Shown in pieces: positions 1-9,465 of a stretch of DNA of 64,000 bases. Made by a program: the position numbers and the translations under genes. Each line of letters starts with the position of its first letter. The stretch's first letter is position 1. Under the pieces are notes generated by a model that worked only from the letters and a program-made list of their open reading frames with translations, ran no database searches and was not told the DNA's origin. Source of the stretch: Motiliproteus sp041586735 (GTDB taxonomy: Bacteria > Pseudomonadota > Gammaproteobacteria > Pseudomonadales > Balneatricaceae); contig JBFGZQ010000004.1 in the NCBI GenBank assembly GCA_041586735.1, forward strand, positions 124,001-188,000. The letters run 5' to 3'.

Positions 1-119
1 GTGTGACATAGAGAATTGGTGAGAAGAAATGTACCGATTTCGGCAGCTGCCCATCAACTGCCCTTAATGCAAAGTGTTGCACTTATTATCCAAATATCCA
101 GAGAGTTAAGTTATGGCTG

Positions 120-2141
120 TTAGATTGATGAGATATATTTATCAAGACCTAGTGTTTTCGAAAATAAAACTACAGTGTTGGTACTTAGGTTTCGTCTGAT
201 ATGGTTGTCATCTTTGTATATGAGTTCATCGTTTAAGTATGTTTCGCATTTTTCTTCAGTGCATAGTGTTTTGCTAGGTATGATTGTAGTGACGTTATCG
301 TACTTAGAAGAAAGTGATAATAAGACTTCGTCAGAGCTATGGTGCCACTTTTTAATCTCATTATAGTCTAGCTGTTTGTAAAATAACTCATTACACTTTC
401 TGCGTATAAGTTGAGTGTGATCAGAAGCAGCACAGTCATTTAGTATTTTGTTTGGCCTAGGAATATCCCCAATTATAAGTATTTTTTTGTTTTGTAGTTG
501 AGATAATAGTTGATGAAAAGCAGGGGTGCTTAAACTGGCTCCTATGTCAGCATCCCTCTTTTCTATTGGGTTGCTAGACCTGTTAGTCGGCTGGATGTCG
601 GTATATAGCATTCTGGCATGCCCAGACCAGGCCGCGGCAAGTATTAGAAGTTCAATATTCTCATTTTTATTTACCCAATCTAAAGCTATTGTGTTTCTTT
701 TAGTGCATTCATCGGTAAAGTTTGGGAATTTTATGTAATGCTCGCTGACTATGTTGGAGTTTAGATAAGGTGGGCAATGCTTTGGAGCGATTACCAATGA
801 TATATTGTTTTTTATAGCCTCATGGTTTAATAGTTGTGCCCAGTGCTGGGAGTGACTATCTCCCCAAACTAATCCCTTTTTTGTTCCTTCTTTCCATGGG
901 GCTCCTATAACACAAAAATCTTCTTCAAGTTCTGGAATGATTTTCAGATTCTCTGTGCAAGGAAATTCCCACATGACACTGGAATCAGTGATTGCTATTT
1001 CAGAGTCGGATATTCTTTGTGGAAACCCTTCAAAAACATAGACCAAGCCTGATAATGTCACTGAGAAGGCAGCTGCGACCATCGATAGAGTTAAAATTTG
1101 CAGAGGTGGGTGTTTGAGGTATCGATATCTCTCTTCAATATATTTCCAGGAAAAATATCCTGCGATAATACTGGATATTATAAGTAATAATATTTCTATT
1201 AAATTGAAGTCTCGCTGATTAATATATAATCTGTAATAAACGATGATCGGCCAGTGCCATAAATATATAGAATAAGATGACTTGCCTATTAGTAAAAATG
1301 GTTTGCTAGAAAGGGTGGCGCTTATGAAATTGTTACTGTTGGTTAATGTGTAAATAAGTAGGGCTGATCCTATGACCGGGTATAGCGCCAGATGACCTGG
1401 GTATACATCTTGCTCAGATATAAACATCAGACTATATGCGATTAATAATAACCCGATAGTTGAAATTGTTAATGTGATTTGTCTGTTTTCATTTTTTGCC
1501 TTTGGTAAAAAGACAACAGCGGCCCCGACTCCAAGTTCCCAAGCTCTTGTGAAAATCATGTAAAAGGAAAAATTTGGATATTTTGAGCTCAATAATATGC
1601 AAGCGGCTAAGGATAAAACTATAGAAGAGATAATAACAATTTTAACTGCTCTTAATTTCCCTATTTGATAAGAGATGAACAGTATGAATGGAAATATCAG
1701 GTAAAATTGTTCTTCAACTGATAAAGACCACATGTGCACAAGCGGAGACACTTGGGAAGATAAGTCAAAGTAGCCTGAGTTATTCATAAACCATATGTTG
1801 GCTGCAAATATATTTGAATAAATAGCGCTTTTTGAAAGTGAAATATAAGCGTCTGTCGTTAAGAAGAGACTACCTAATAATATAGAAAATATAATCATAA
1901 CGATTGCAGCTGGAAGTAGTCTTTTAGACCTTCTGGCATAAAAAGTTAAAAATGAGAAGTTTTCTTCGATCAAAGATTTTGAAATTAACAGTGTTATCAG
2001 GTACCCGGAAATAACATAAAATATATCGACACCAATGAAACCGCCAGATAGTTCATTTATCCCTGCATGATAAATAACTACAGATAAAACTGCTATCGCT
2101 CTAAGCCCGTCTATTCCTGGTAAATATCCTTTCCTTTCCAT
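120..2141 (-). CDS. acyltransferase 3 / SGNH-hydrolase fusion (OafA-like O-acetyltransferase)
   Basis: Predicted inner-membrane enzyme that transfers acyl (usually acetyl) groups to surface polysaccharide. The N-terminal half begins with the family motif PGIDGLRAIAVLSVV and runs through about ten hydrophobic segments. The C-terminal periplasmic part carries SGNH blocks: GDSHSQHW (block I) and DDNH near the end (the catalytic Asp and His). This two-domain layout and the length, about 670 residues, are normal for the family. I chose the ATG at 2141, just before the DGLRA motif; the longer frame to 2189 begins at a TTG without a visible ribosome site. The gene closes the exopolysaccharide cluster, so modification of that polymer is the likely role. 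It is clearly more AT-rich than the genes beside it, which suggests separate acquisition. Confidence 0.85.
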   Translation of the reverse strand: MERKGYLPGIDGLRAIAVLSVVIYHAGINELSGGFIGVDIFYVISGYLITLLISKSLIEENFSFLTFYARRSKRLLPAAIVMIIFSILLGSLFLTTDAYISLSKSAIYSNIFAANIWFMNNSGYFDLSSQVSPLVHMWSLSVEEQFYLIFPFILFISYQIGKLRAVKIVIISSIVLSLAACILLSSKYPNFSFYMIFTRAWELGVGAAVVFLPKAKNENRQITLTISTIGLLLIAYSLMFISEQDVYPGHLALYPVIGSALLIYTLTNSNNFISATLSSKPFLLIGKSSYSIYLWHWPIIVYYRLYINQRDFNLIEILLLIISSIIAGYFSWKYIEERYRYLKHPPLQILTLSMVAAAFSVTLSGLVYVFEGFPQRISDSEIAITDSSVMWEFPCTENLKIIPELEEDFCVIGAPWKEGTKKGLVWGDSHSQHWAQLLNHEAIKNNISLVIAPKHCPPYLNSNIVSEHYIKFPNFTDECTKRNTIALDWVNKNENIELLILAAAWSGHARMLYTDIQPTNRSSNPIEKRDADIGASLSTPAFHQLLSQLQNKKILIIGDIPRPNKILNDCAASDHTQLIRRKCNELFYKQLDYNEIKKWHHSSDEVLLSLSSKYDNVTTIIPSKTLCTEEKCETYLNDELIYKDDNHIRRNLSTNTVVLFSKTLGLDKYISSI

Positions 2142-2221
2142 TAACGTATTTCCAGTTTTTATTTCTAGCGTGTGCATAGGCGCAGTCAAGTAAAGCTTGT
2201 CATGTTTCTATGGCCATAACG

Positions 2222-3466
2222 CTATCTTATCAATCGAATGAATGATTTTTTTACCATCGCTTGCCAATCCGCGAGCAAAGGTTTCGGATCTGAGGGGCTG
2301 AAAATATAGTAACGCATATTAGGGTCGAAATAGCCGCGTATAAAACTCCAAACTTCACCTAGTGCATTGAATTTTAAACTCTTGTCTCGAATTTTATGAG
2401 GCTGAAATAAAATACGAATCAAACGTTTAACCTCGATCAGTGTATTGCGACAACGTAGCTGTTGGTGAGAAGGTTCTTGAGGACTTGGGATTATCCCGAG
2501 TCCTAGTACTTGGTAGCTGTACCAACCAAAAGGCGCATTGGAATGGTACGCGAGCGGCAGGCTCCCCCAGAAGCGACCGTTGATTTCCATCAGAATCGCC
2601 TTTTGGCCCTCCTCATCATAACGGTACTCCACCATCGCTGGCCCTTCCCAGCCTAGCTGGACTAACAGATCGATCGAGCGCTGTTGCAATGCTAGGTGTT
2701 GATCAAGGGAGATCCCTGCGCACAACGACGAGAAACCGCCTTCAGGAGGCCACTCATGGATTCTACGGTGCTGAAAACGCAACAACGCCTGGCCTTGATG
2801 CATAAAAAAGAATTGACCCAATCCATAACCTGGGCAATAGGCTTGGAGCATAGGAAAGCGCGTTAATGGCTGGTATTGACCAAGTTGCTCCTGCAGCTCC
2901 TCTGGCGTGTGGCAGTAGATGATTTTTTCGATCGAGATGCCTAGGCGTGAAGCATCGGCCATCACTTCGTGAGGGTTGGGCCACTTGAGTATCACCGGAA
3001 AACTTAACGCTGGCAGTAACGATTTCAGCTCATCCATATGGCTGATACGGTGGCTGACAGGAGATTCAATACCGACCTCTGCGGCAACCGATGCGGTATA
3101 CTCTTTATCAAGTACCTTGTCGATGTTTTCTTGGCTAGGGATGAGGGGTGTCAGGCCCTGTAATTGGTCACGGTAGCGGTTGAGAAAAAGGATGTCACTC
3201 TCGGACACGCATAGCAGAAAGAGTGCTCCTGTCGTGGCTGCAACCTGGTTAAGAAAATCGATACGTTGGCTATCATCGCCTTGGGGCCATAGAAAATGCT
3301 CGTGCGCATAGCGTGAGCGCAGGCCGATAGAGCCTTTGGAGCGTCCGATAGCGACCACGTTGCAACCATGCTCACCCAGTTCCCGGATAAGAGCGAGGCC
3401 GATCTGGGTATCCGTTCCTAAGATGATGACCTTGTTTTTATCTGTTCGAATAGCGCGCGTTGTCAT
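2222..3466 (-). CDS. ATP-grasp carboxylate-amine ligase-like protein
   Basis: A 414-residue ATP-grasp protein, probably cytoplasmic. An N-terminal Rossmann-like pre-ATP-grasp segment begins VIILGTDTQIGLALIREL (about residues 13-30). The ATP-grasp lysine strand PVILKW lies near 157-162, and the Mg-binding signature MEINGRFWG at 293-301. Family members ligate a carboxylate to an amine using ATP; the substrate cannot be read from the sequence. Similar genes are common in XrtA/PEP-CTERM polysaccharide clusters, beside the CapK-like and deacetylase genes as here. It ends 33 bases before the start of the next minus-strand frame and lies 6 bases downstream of the deacetylase gene, so it belongs to the same operon. 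A role in decorating sugars with an amino acid or similar group is inference. Confidence 0.75.
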   Translation of the reverse strand: MTTRAIRTDKNKVIILGTDTQIGLALIRELGEHGCNVVAIGRSKGSIGLRSRYAHEHFLWPQGDDSQRIDFLNQVAATTGALFLLCVSESDILFLNRYRDQLQGLTPLIPSQENIDKVLDKEYTASVAAEVGIESPVSHRISHMDELKSLLPALSFPVILKWPNPHEVMADASRLGISIEKIIYCHTPEELQEQLGQYQPLTRFPMLQAYCPGYGLGQFFFMHQGQALLRFQHRRIHEWPPEGGFSSLCAGISLDQHLALQQRSIDLLVQLGWEGPAMVEYRYDEEGQKAILMEINGRFWGSLPLAYHSNAPFGWYSYQVLGLGIIPSPQEPSHQQLRCRNTLIEVKRLIRILFQPHKIRDKSLKFNALGEVWSFIRGYFDPNMRYYIFSPSDPKPLLADWQAMVKKSFIRLIR

Positions 3467-3472
3467 GTTTAA

Positions 3473-4468
3473 TTAATAGGCCCATAGCCGGTCGTTTAAT
3501 CTATTGTGCAGCTTGCGACCCATGCTATAGATCGTCGGAATACCTAGCTGTATTTGTTCAATCTCTGTATTCATCCAGGCTTCCCGCTGGCTGCCAAAAT
3601 CTGCTGCGACGAAATCCTGGTCGTGCTGGTTGATAAATTTGCACAGTTTTTGCAGCCGCGCCTGGTTCACTCGATTACGGGTGGTACGGCCGTATCTGAA
3701 GTCCGATTTTTTGAAAAATTCGAAGGGGTGTGTCAAGAGAATGATCTGTTCTACTCCCGCACGCCTAGCTTTCCATAGCAGGTGCTGCATTTCTGGCCAA
3801 GAACAGCTGGTGATCTGTAGTGATTTGCGGTGCCGGCGACCAAAAAATTTGCTGTCCTGATAGGTAAACAGCGGTATCTCCATCACCGAGTGAATGCGGT
3901 GGCGGCCCGATAATAGCTGTAATTCAGGTTCAGGGGGTTGGTACACGCCTAAACCTATATTGGATGCCATCGGTATACCCACTGCCGACATGGCGCGATA
4001 GACATTGTCATCGGCTCGAAGGCTACCGGTTCGCAATGCGTCAGGCCGATGGCCGACCCAGCGTTCAAACACCTCAGTGCAGAGCTGTATCACCCGTAAC
4101 ATCTCATCGTAGCTGCGACCAGAACAATCATCGTGCTGCGGAAAGGCTGGTGAATGCTCTGAAAAACTGAGCCACACAGGATGAATGTGTAGCTGAATAT
4201 CCTGGTTGGCTTGTTGAAGCTCCTTGACCACACTCCCCATCGGTTCATCACCGAAATAGAAATAATTAGCACACTCGACAAAAAAAGAAGCGCTGATTTG
4301 GTGTTGATCTAGGGCGTCGAGAATAAACCTCAGCCCTTCCTGCTTGCTGGCCGAATTACCATAGACGACGGGTTCGGCAAGGGGGGCAAAGCGCGGTGGA
4401 TCTTGGAAGTGCCCGGCGATGCTGAACTCGGTGTCAACGGTTATGCCGATCTGCGTCCGTGTATCCAT
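3473..4468 (-). CDS. polysaccharide deacetylase (NodB-like) family protein
   Basis: 331 residues. The motif TVDTEF at about 10-15 supplies the catalytic/metal aspartates of the NodB fold, and a later LLTHPFEFF supplies the C-terminal histidine block. Such enzymes remove N- or O-acetyl groups from polysaccharides, or act on related glycans. No signal peptide is visible, so the site of action is uncertain. The protein is divergent from the XrtA-type deacetylase at 13.4-14.2 kb and is not its duplicate. It lies between the CapK-like gene upstream and the ATP-grasp gene downstream, with short gaps, as one transcription unit. Confidence 0.72.
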   Translation of the reverse strand: MDTRTQIGITVDTEFSIAGHFQDPPRFAPLAEPVVYGNSASKQEGLRFILDALDQHQISASFFVECANYFYFGDEPMGSVVKELQQANQDIQLHIHPVWLSFSEHSPAFPQHDDCSGRSYDEMLRVIQLCTEVFERWVGHRPDALRTGSLRADDNVYRAMSAVGIPMASNIGLGVYQPPEPELQLLSGRHRIHSVMEIPLFTYQDSKFFGRRHRKSLQITSCSWPEMQHLLWKARRAGVEQIILLTHPFEFFKKSDFRYGRTTRNRVNQARLQKLCKFINQHDQDFVAADFGSQREAWMNTEIEQIQLGIPTIYSMGRKLHNRLNDRLWAY

Positions 4469-4494
4469 AGTCTGAGCCTATCAGCGGCCGGCCT

Positions 4495-5880
4495 TCAACG
4501 GGCAGGCTGGTTGTCGTTACAACGATTGACAATGTACTTGAATTTGCCAGTTTTTTCCGCCCCTATTGAAGTCACAATATTGATTTCGATTTGGGCCTCT
4601 TGCCCTAGTACGTGCTTTAGTTTGGCTTTCAATGCAGTCGCCGCTGCAGATGTACCCTGGTGACAGGTTACCTTGAGCTCAAAGAGCCTGGGTTTATGCT
4701 GAATGAACTGAAATTGATTGATGGCGTTATCTTCGCGAATGATGTTGCCGATAAAGGCACCATGTATTGAGGCGCCATCGGTGGCTCGGAGTAAGTCGTT
4801 CGCCCGACCAATGACCTCGGCCAACACGGGAAGGCCACGCTTGCAGCTGCACGGCTGGTCACTGAGTCGCCCTATGTCTCCGGTGCGATAGCGGATCATC
4901 GGAAAAGCTTGGGTGGCCATATGGGTAATGACAATTTCACCCTGTTCGTCTAGAGGGACGGGTTGTTGTTGATCGTCGAGAATTTCGACAATGATGTCTT
5001 CGGCACTGATATGTAAATTGCCTTGAGGGCATTCATGGGCGATAAATCCTGCATCTCGGCTGCCATAACCATTGGCTACCGGGGCTTTGAAAACCGCTTC
5101 GATGAGCTGGCGTTGGTGATCGTATAGCTTTTCAGCGGTACAGAAAATTACCCCGAGCCGCTCGAAGGAAAGGTCAAGGTTGTGAGCTTTGGCCGTTTCT
5201 GCGAGGAGTGTGAGTATCGAGGGGTAACCGTAGATCATCGCCGGTTGGTACTGTTGTAAACGTTGGTAGAGTGCTAGCAGCTCTTGGTCTCTTAGGTGTT
5301 TGGCGGGAAACAGCTTAGAGCGCATGAGCCTGTCTCTGGCTTGTTTGGCGAGTCCCTGGCCACTGAGTTCGATATCGGAGCCCCAAACGACCGCTTCAGG
5401 GTCACCGATATCGACTCCCCACCAGCGCGTCGCTCGCCATTTAGCCGCGATATCATGGCTGATGCGCTCCTTGCCAACGGCAAATCGCAGAGGCTGGCCA
5501 CTGGAACCGGACGTGCTCATAAACTGTGGTGTGGGTAGCCCGGTGGTCAATAAGTCTGCCTGGTTAGCTCGTATTGTGTCTTTACTCAGGCAAGGAATGC
5601 GTTGCAGGACGTGCTCGTCTTCCAGCTGCACTTCATCGATTCCTAAAGATCGGAACAACTTGGTGTAATAGGGGGTGTTGCGATAAACCCCGAGTAAAAA
5701 TTTCTGTAGACGCTCGCGCTGTTGCGTTGCCAGCAGAGCAGGACTTAGCCATTGGCTGCGCTCCAACGATCTCCGCAGCGCTACAGTCTGGTGGCTTTTT
5801 AAGCGCTCATGAAGCGGGAACAGGCCCTTTGAAACCAGCTGTGTATAGAGTGCTTGATGCTTTGGATCGCCTGCTTGCAT
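4495..5880 (-). CDS. CapK/phenylacetate-CoA ligase-like adenylate-forming enzyme
   Basis: 461 residues, of the AMP-binding family that includes phenylacetate-CoA ligase and the capsule protein CapK. The phosphate-binding loop STSGSSGQP is at about 122-130, followed by NGYGSRDAG and by RYRTGDIG near 327, all typical of this branch. These enzymes activate a carboxylic acid as an acyl-adenylate. In polysaccharide clusters the acid and acceptor are usually unknown; the nearby ATP-grasp protein and acyltransferase suggest that the polymer carries a non-sugar substituent (inference). Only 4 bases separate it from the glycosyltransferase gene upstream, so the two are probably co-transcribed and co-translated. 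Confidence 0.8.
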   Translation of the reverse strand: MQAGDPKHQALYTQLVSKGLFPLHERLKSHQTVALRRSLERSQWLSPALLATQQRERLQKFLLGVYRNTPYYTKLFRSLGIDEVQLEDEHVLQRIPCLSKDTIRANQADLLTTGLPTPQFMSTSGSSGQPLRFAVGKERISHDIAAKWRATRWWGVDIGDPEAVVWGSDIELSGQGLAKQARDRLMRSKLFPAKHLRDQELLALYQRLQQYQPAMIYGYPSILTLLAETAKAHNLDLSFERLGVIFCTAEKLYDHQRQLIEAVFKAPVANGYGSRDAGFIAHECPQGNLHISAEDIIVEILDDQQQPVPLDEQGEIVITHMATQAFPMIRYRTGDIGRLSDQPCSCKRGLPVLAEVIGRANDLLRATDGASIHGAFIGNIIREDNAINQFQFIQHKPRLFELKVTCHQGTSAAATALKAKLKHVLGQEAQIEINIVTSIGAEKTGKFKYIVNRCNDNQPAR

Positions 5881-5884
5881 GTTT

Positions 5885-7006
5885 TTACGGCCTGCTGCTG
5901 AGATGGCTAGCTAGATTTTGATAGAGCTGGTGGTATCTGGACGCCATCTTGTCGATGCTAAATTCCTGTTCGGCTAGTGTGCGGCTGTTGGTTCCATGTT
6001 CGAGGATTAGCTGCGGGTTATCGATGTACTCCTGAAGCGCTTCTGTAAGCTGTTCTAGGTGATCATTATTGGTAAGCTGGCCATTGTAACCGGCTCGTAC
6101 CAGCTCCCTGGCTCCACCCACATCCGTGGTTACCACCGGCAATCTACACGCCATCGCTTCGAGTATGGTGTTAGAAATGCCTTCGGCCACTGAGGGTTGC
6201 ACGTATAGGTCCATGCCAGACATCACCCTGGGCACGTCTTGGCAGGCACCTAGCAGAGAGACCCTATCGTCTAATTTTAGTGCTGCAATCAATTCGGTGA
6301 GTGGCTGCCGACAGGGGCCTTCACCGGCAATCAGCAGACGAAGCGGGCAGTGGTCCACTTGATAGCTACTCGTCAGGCGCGCAAAGGCTTTTATCAATAG
6401 CTGATGATTCTTTACCGTCGCTAGACGTCCAACCGATCCGATCACCAAGGTTTTTTCGGCTGATGTTACGGGTGCTGACATTGGCTTGAAGCGGTCGGTG
6501 TCGACACCGTTGCAAATTCTTTCTATCCGCGAAGGAGCGATGCCTACTTTATCGGCCAGATAATGCTCTGTTTCAGCTGAAAGAGCCACGTAGCGGCTAA
6601 TCAGAGGGCTAAAAATTTTCCTTAACAGTATCGGTTTGCGGCGGTTCATGGCTTGTTGTGAATCCCAGCCGTGTTCGCCGTGAATACGAACGGGTATCCC
6701 GGCGCTCCAGGCGATCGCCTGGCATTCTAGGGTATTTAAATTACGGGTATGCACGACATCTGGACAATGCTGTTTGAGCAAACTGAACAGGCGCCTTAGA
6801 TATCCCAGGTCTTTGCCAGGTTGTTTATTTAGAGCCAAGATAGCCACGTTTTTAGCAGTTATTCGTGCATAAAAATCGGGGTTGTAATCGGACAGGCAGA
6901 TAAGGGTGTGCCGATATTCAGAAGAGGGGAGCTGGTTGAGTATATTGATGATGCCATTTTCCAGGCCTCCAATATCAAACCGGTATACGATGTGGCAGAT
7001 GTGCAT
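5885..7006 (-). CDS. GT4 glycosyltransferase, XrtA/PEP-CTERM Stp2 type
   Basis: 373 residues with a GT-B fold. The N-terminus reads HIVYRFDIGGLENGIINIL, the hallmark of the Stp2 sugar transferase associated with the PEP-CTERM/EpsH1 system (TIGR03088, from memory). The C-terminal donor-binding block contains PSVAEGISNTILEAMACRL with the conserved E-x7-E pattern. It would add one sugar to the lipid-linked repeat unit on the cytoplasmic face of the membrane; donor and linkage cannot be predicted. A shrunken relative of this gene remains at 11378-11773, directly after the Stp1-type gene where Stp2 often sits. This copy is probably the working one. Confidence 0.85.
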   Translation of the reverse strand: MHICHIVYRFDIGGLENGIINILNQLPSSEYRHTLICLSDYNPDFYARITAKNVAILALNKQPGKDLGYLRRLFSLLKQHCPDVVHTRNLNTLECQAIAWSAGIPVRIHGEHGWDSQQAMNRRKPILLRKIFSPLISRYVALSAETEHYLADKVGIAPSRIERICNGVDTDRFKPMSAPVTSAEKTLVIGSVGRLATVKNHQLLIKAFARLTSSYQVDHCPLRLLIAGEGPCRQPLTELIAALKLDDRVSLLGACQDVPRVMSGMDLYVQPSVAEGISNTILEAMACRLPVVTTDVGGARELVRAGYNGQLTNNDHLEQLTEALQEYIDNPQLILEHGTNSRTLAEQEFSIDKMASRYHQLYQNLASHLSSRP

Positions 7007-7073
7007 CGACTATTCCGTTAGCTAGTGGCTATGAGCGTTCGCTAGTTAAGTAATAACTGGTTCAGCGTGATGA

Positions 7074-8237
7074 TTAGGCATTGTTATTGATCGCTTGAGT
7101 ATAGATCTGCAGTAGTTCGGTTCTGATTTGCTGCCAGTGAAAACGTTGGCTGAATTCGAGCCCAGAGCTGCGCAGCTGTTGATACAGGTCCAAATCATTT
7201 AGGAGAGTCAAAACGGCTGTAGACAGCTCTACGGGTTGATCGATATCCACCAGTATCGCGGTCTTGCCGTCTTCGACCAGCAAGGGAATGCCTCCCGCTC
7301 GGGTGGACACAACCGGCAAACCACTTCCTAGAGATTCAATGATGGAGTTGGGAGAGTTGTCGACTCGACTTGGATTAATCATCACGTCTGCCTGGCGGTA
7401 GAGCTGTGCCATCTGCTGTCGATCTAAGCGGCCACAAAAATCGACGCTTTTGTCGACCCCTTCCTGCTTAGCTAATACTGTAAGAGCTTCTAATTCATGC
7501 CCAGAGCCGGCAACGATTAACGTTGCACCGGGGAACCTGTCCCGTATCAGTGGGAATGCCTGAATAGCAACGTCTATGCCATAGATCTTTTCAAGATTGC
7601 GAGTGATGATCAGTACCGGCCCAGTCGTTCGAGTCCCGGTTTGTGCTTCGCGGACGCCAGGCAGAGGGGCGGTTGTATCGCTGCTGGCTCGGCCTGGCTG
7701 CGACCAACGAGATTCGGTTGGCGGATAAAATAGTGCAGTGTCTAATGTATTGGGGATGATATGAGTCTGAATCTGGCGTTTATGGAAAATCTCCTCAAGA
7801 AATTTCGATGGGACAATGCAGGCACTGGCCCGTTTCAAGGTAGGTGCTACCCAGCGCCAGGAACGGGCAAAAAATCGTTCAGCATGGCCGCCTCGATAAT
7901 TGAGCACCACCGGCGTATCCAGCCAGTCTGCGATCCAAATAGCAGGAGTGGCGAACAGGTGCCAGGACCAGCCTGAATTAGCCATAACATGGACGACGTC
8001 TGCGTCAGCGATCGATTTGCGCAACCGATATAGATAGGGAATTAAACGGAACACTGCCCGCAACCCCTTAATCTTGGCGATCCAGAGGGGATGATAGGGA
8101 GCATTGGTAGCAACCAGCGTGACGTTGGCACCTTCGCTGTCGAGCAAACGGCAGAGTTCCGCCGTTTGGTTGGCCATGCCTCCTGCCGGTGGCGGTACCG
8201 GGCCGATTACGCAGACTTTTAGTGAATTAAACTGCAT
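7074..8237 (-). CDS. GT4 family glycosyltransferase
   Basis: 387 residues. The N-terminus CVIGPVPPPAGGMANQT is the glycine-rich acceptor-side loop of GT4 enzymes. The donor-binding block NSPNSIIESLGSGLPVVST contains the conserved glutamate. It should transfer a sugar from a nucleotide or lipid donor to the growing repeat unit. Between the two Rossmann domains, at about residues 176-205, is a Ser/Thr/Gly/Arg-rich stretch that looks like a flexible linker and is longer than usual. The start overlaps the stop of the upstream glycosyltransferase gene by 11 bases, indicating translational coupling. Confidence 0.82.
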   Translation of the reverse strand: MQFNSLKVCVIGPVPPPAGGMANQTAELCRLLDSEGANVTLVATNAPYHPLWIAKIKGLRAVFRLIPYLYRLRKSIADADVVHVMANSGWSWHLFATPAIWIADWLDTPVVLNYRGGHAERFFARSWRWVAPTLKRASACIVPSKFLEEIFHKRQIQTHIIPNTLDTALFYPPTESRWSQPGRASSDTTAPLPGVREAQTGTRTTGPVLIITRNLEKIYGIDVAIQAFPLIRDRFPGATLIVAGSGHELEALTVLAKQEGVDKSVDFCGRLDRQQMAQLYRQADVMINPSRVDNSPNSIIESLGSGLPVVSTRAGGIPLLVEDGKTAILVDIDQPVELSTAVLTLLNDLDLYQQLRSSGLEFSQRFHWQQIRTELLQIYTQAINNNA

Positions 8238-9450
8238 TGGCTAGCGCTGCCTGGGTGATCGACTGATAGACCGCATGATAGCGTTGCACACTGTTGGCCC
8301 AGTTGCGCTCCTGCTTCACAAACTGCAGACCGCTGGCGATTATCTTTTGGCGGCTCTCCGCGTCACTGAAGTTTGCTTCGATCGCTTGCGCCAGCGCTGA
8401 TGGACTGTTAGCCGCAAAAAGTGAACCGTTGTCACCGTGATTAATCAGTTCTTTGTGGCCTCCGACATCGGAGGCCAGCACAGGAATGCCCTGAGCCATG
8501 GCTTCCATGGGTTTGAGCGGGGTGACCAAGTCGGTCAAGCGCATCGACTTTCGCGGGTAAACCAGGGTGTCGATGACGCTATAATATTTGCTGATCTCCT
8601 TGTGGGGGACCCTGCCCACAAAGATGATCTTGTCTTCGACGCACAGGTTACTGGCCAGTTGTTTTAAAAAGCCCTCTTGCGGGCCGCCGCCCACCAGTAA
8701 CAACCGCAACTCTGGCATGGTGCGTCGCAGGTGCTCAAAGGCGCGAATCAGTACATCTAAGCCTTCATATTCGTAAAAAGAGCCGATGAAGCCGATCACC
8801 GGTCGGTCGCGAAGGTCGTAAAGGTCCAGCAGTTCGGGCGCTTTATCGGTCAGTAGCTGGAACTGGTCGAGATCCACAGCGTTGGGAATAGTCGTGATCT
8901 TGTCCGGTGATATGCCCCGGGCGATGATGTCGTCTTTGAGACCTTGACAGATGCAGGTCACTGCATTGGCATTTTTTAGCACATAGCTTTCCATGGCTCG
9001 AGTCAGGCGGTAGCGCAGGCCGCCTTTGCTACTGGTACCAAGATTAACGGCGGCATCTTCCCAGAACGCTCTGACCTCATAGACCAGGGGCATTCCTGAT
9101 TGTTTGGCGGCCTGATACGCGGCCACGCCATTTAGCGCCGGCGAGTGGGCATGGATCACATCGGGATGTTCCTTCTCAATCACCTCTAGAATACGTTTTT
9201 TCAATACAGGGATGATCGCTAACTGGTTCAGTACCGGCAGGCTGCTCCAAGGGTCTGAAACTGCTGGGCTGCGATAAAACAGCAGATCGTCATAGGTTTC
9301 TTCGGCATCGGCGTATTCACCTTGCTTGGGGCCGGTAACATGGCAGGTCTGCAACCCCTGCTGACGCTGATTGTTGAGGATCGCACGGGTCCTGAAGGTG
9401 TAGCCACTGTGCAGTGGGATGGAATGATCGAGTACATGAAGAATTTTCAA
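8227..9450 (-). CDS. GT4 glycosyltransferase, exosortase A-associated (Daro_2409-like)
   Basis: 407 residues. The start ILHVLDHSIPLHSGYTFRT is characteristic of the exosortase A-associated glycosyltransferase group (TIGR04063, from memory). Later blocks IGFIGSFYEYEGLDVLI and LVTPLKPMEAMAQGIPVLAS hold the nucleotide-sugar binding residues of GT4 enzymes. It acts at the cytoplasmic membrane face in assembling the XrtA-linked exopolysaccharide. It lies 16 bases after the asparagine synthetase gene and overlaps the next glycosyltransferase by 11 bases, so it is an internal gene of the operon. Confidence 0.86.
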   Translation of the reverse strand: MKILHVLDHSIPLHSGYTFRTRAILNNQRQQGLQTCHVTGPKQGEYADAEETYDDLLFYRSPAVSDPWSSLPVLNQLAIIPVLKKRILEVIEKEHPDVIHAHSPALNGVAAYQAAKQSGMPLVYEVRAFWEDAAVNLGTSSKGGLRYRLTRAMESYVLKNANAVTCICQGLKDDIIARGISPDKITTIPNAVDLDQFQLLTDKAPELLDLYDLRDRPVIGFIGSFYEYEGLDVLIRAFEHLRRTMPELRLLLVGGGPQEGFLKQLASNLCVEDKIIFVGRVPHKEISKYYSVIDTLVYPRKSMRLTDLVTPLKPMEAMAQGIPVLASDVGGHKELINHGDNGSLFAANSPSALAQAIEANFSDAESRQKIIASGLQFVKQERNWANSVQRYHAVYQSITQAALANAV

Positions 9451-9465
9451 AGCGACGACTCCGAT

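Noticed and set aside
1..119. Feature in the first 119 bases
   Set aside because: No open frame, terminator or repeat is convincing; a GTGTTGCAC-type near-palindrome is too weak to report.
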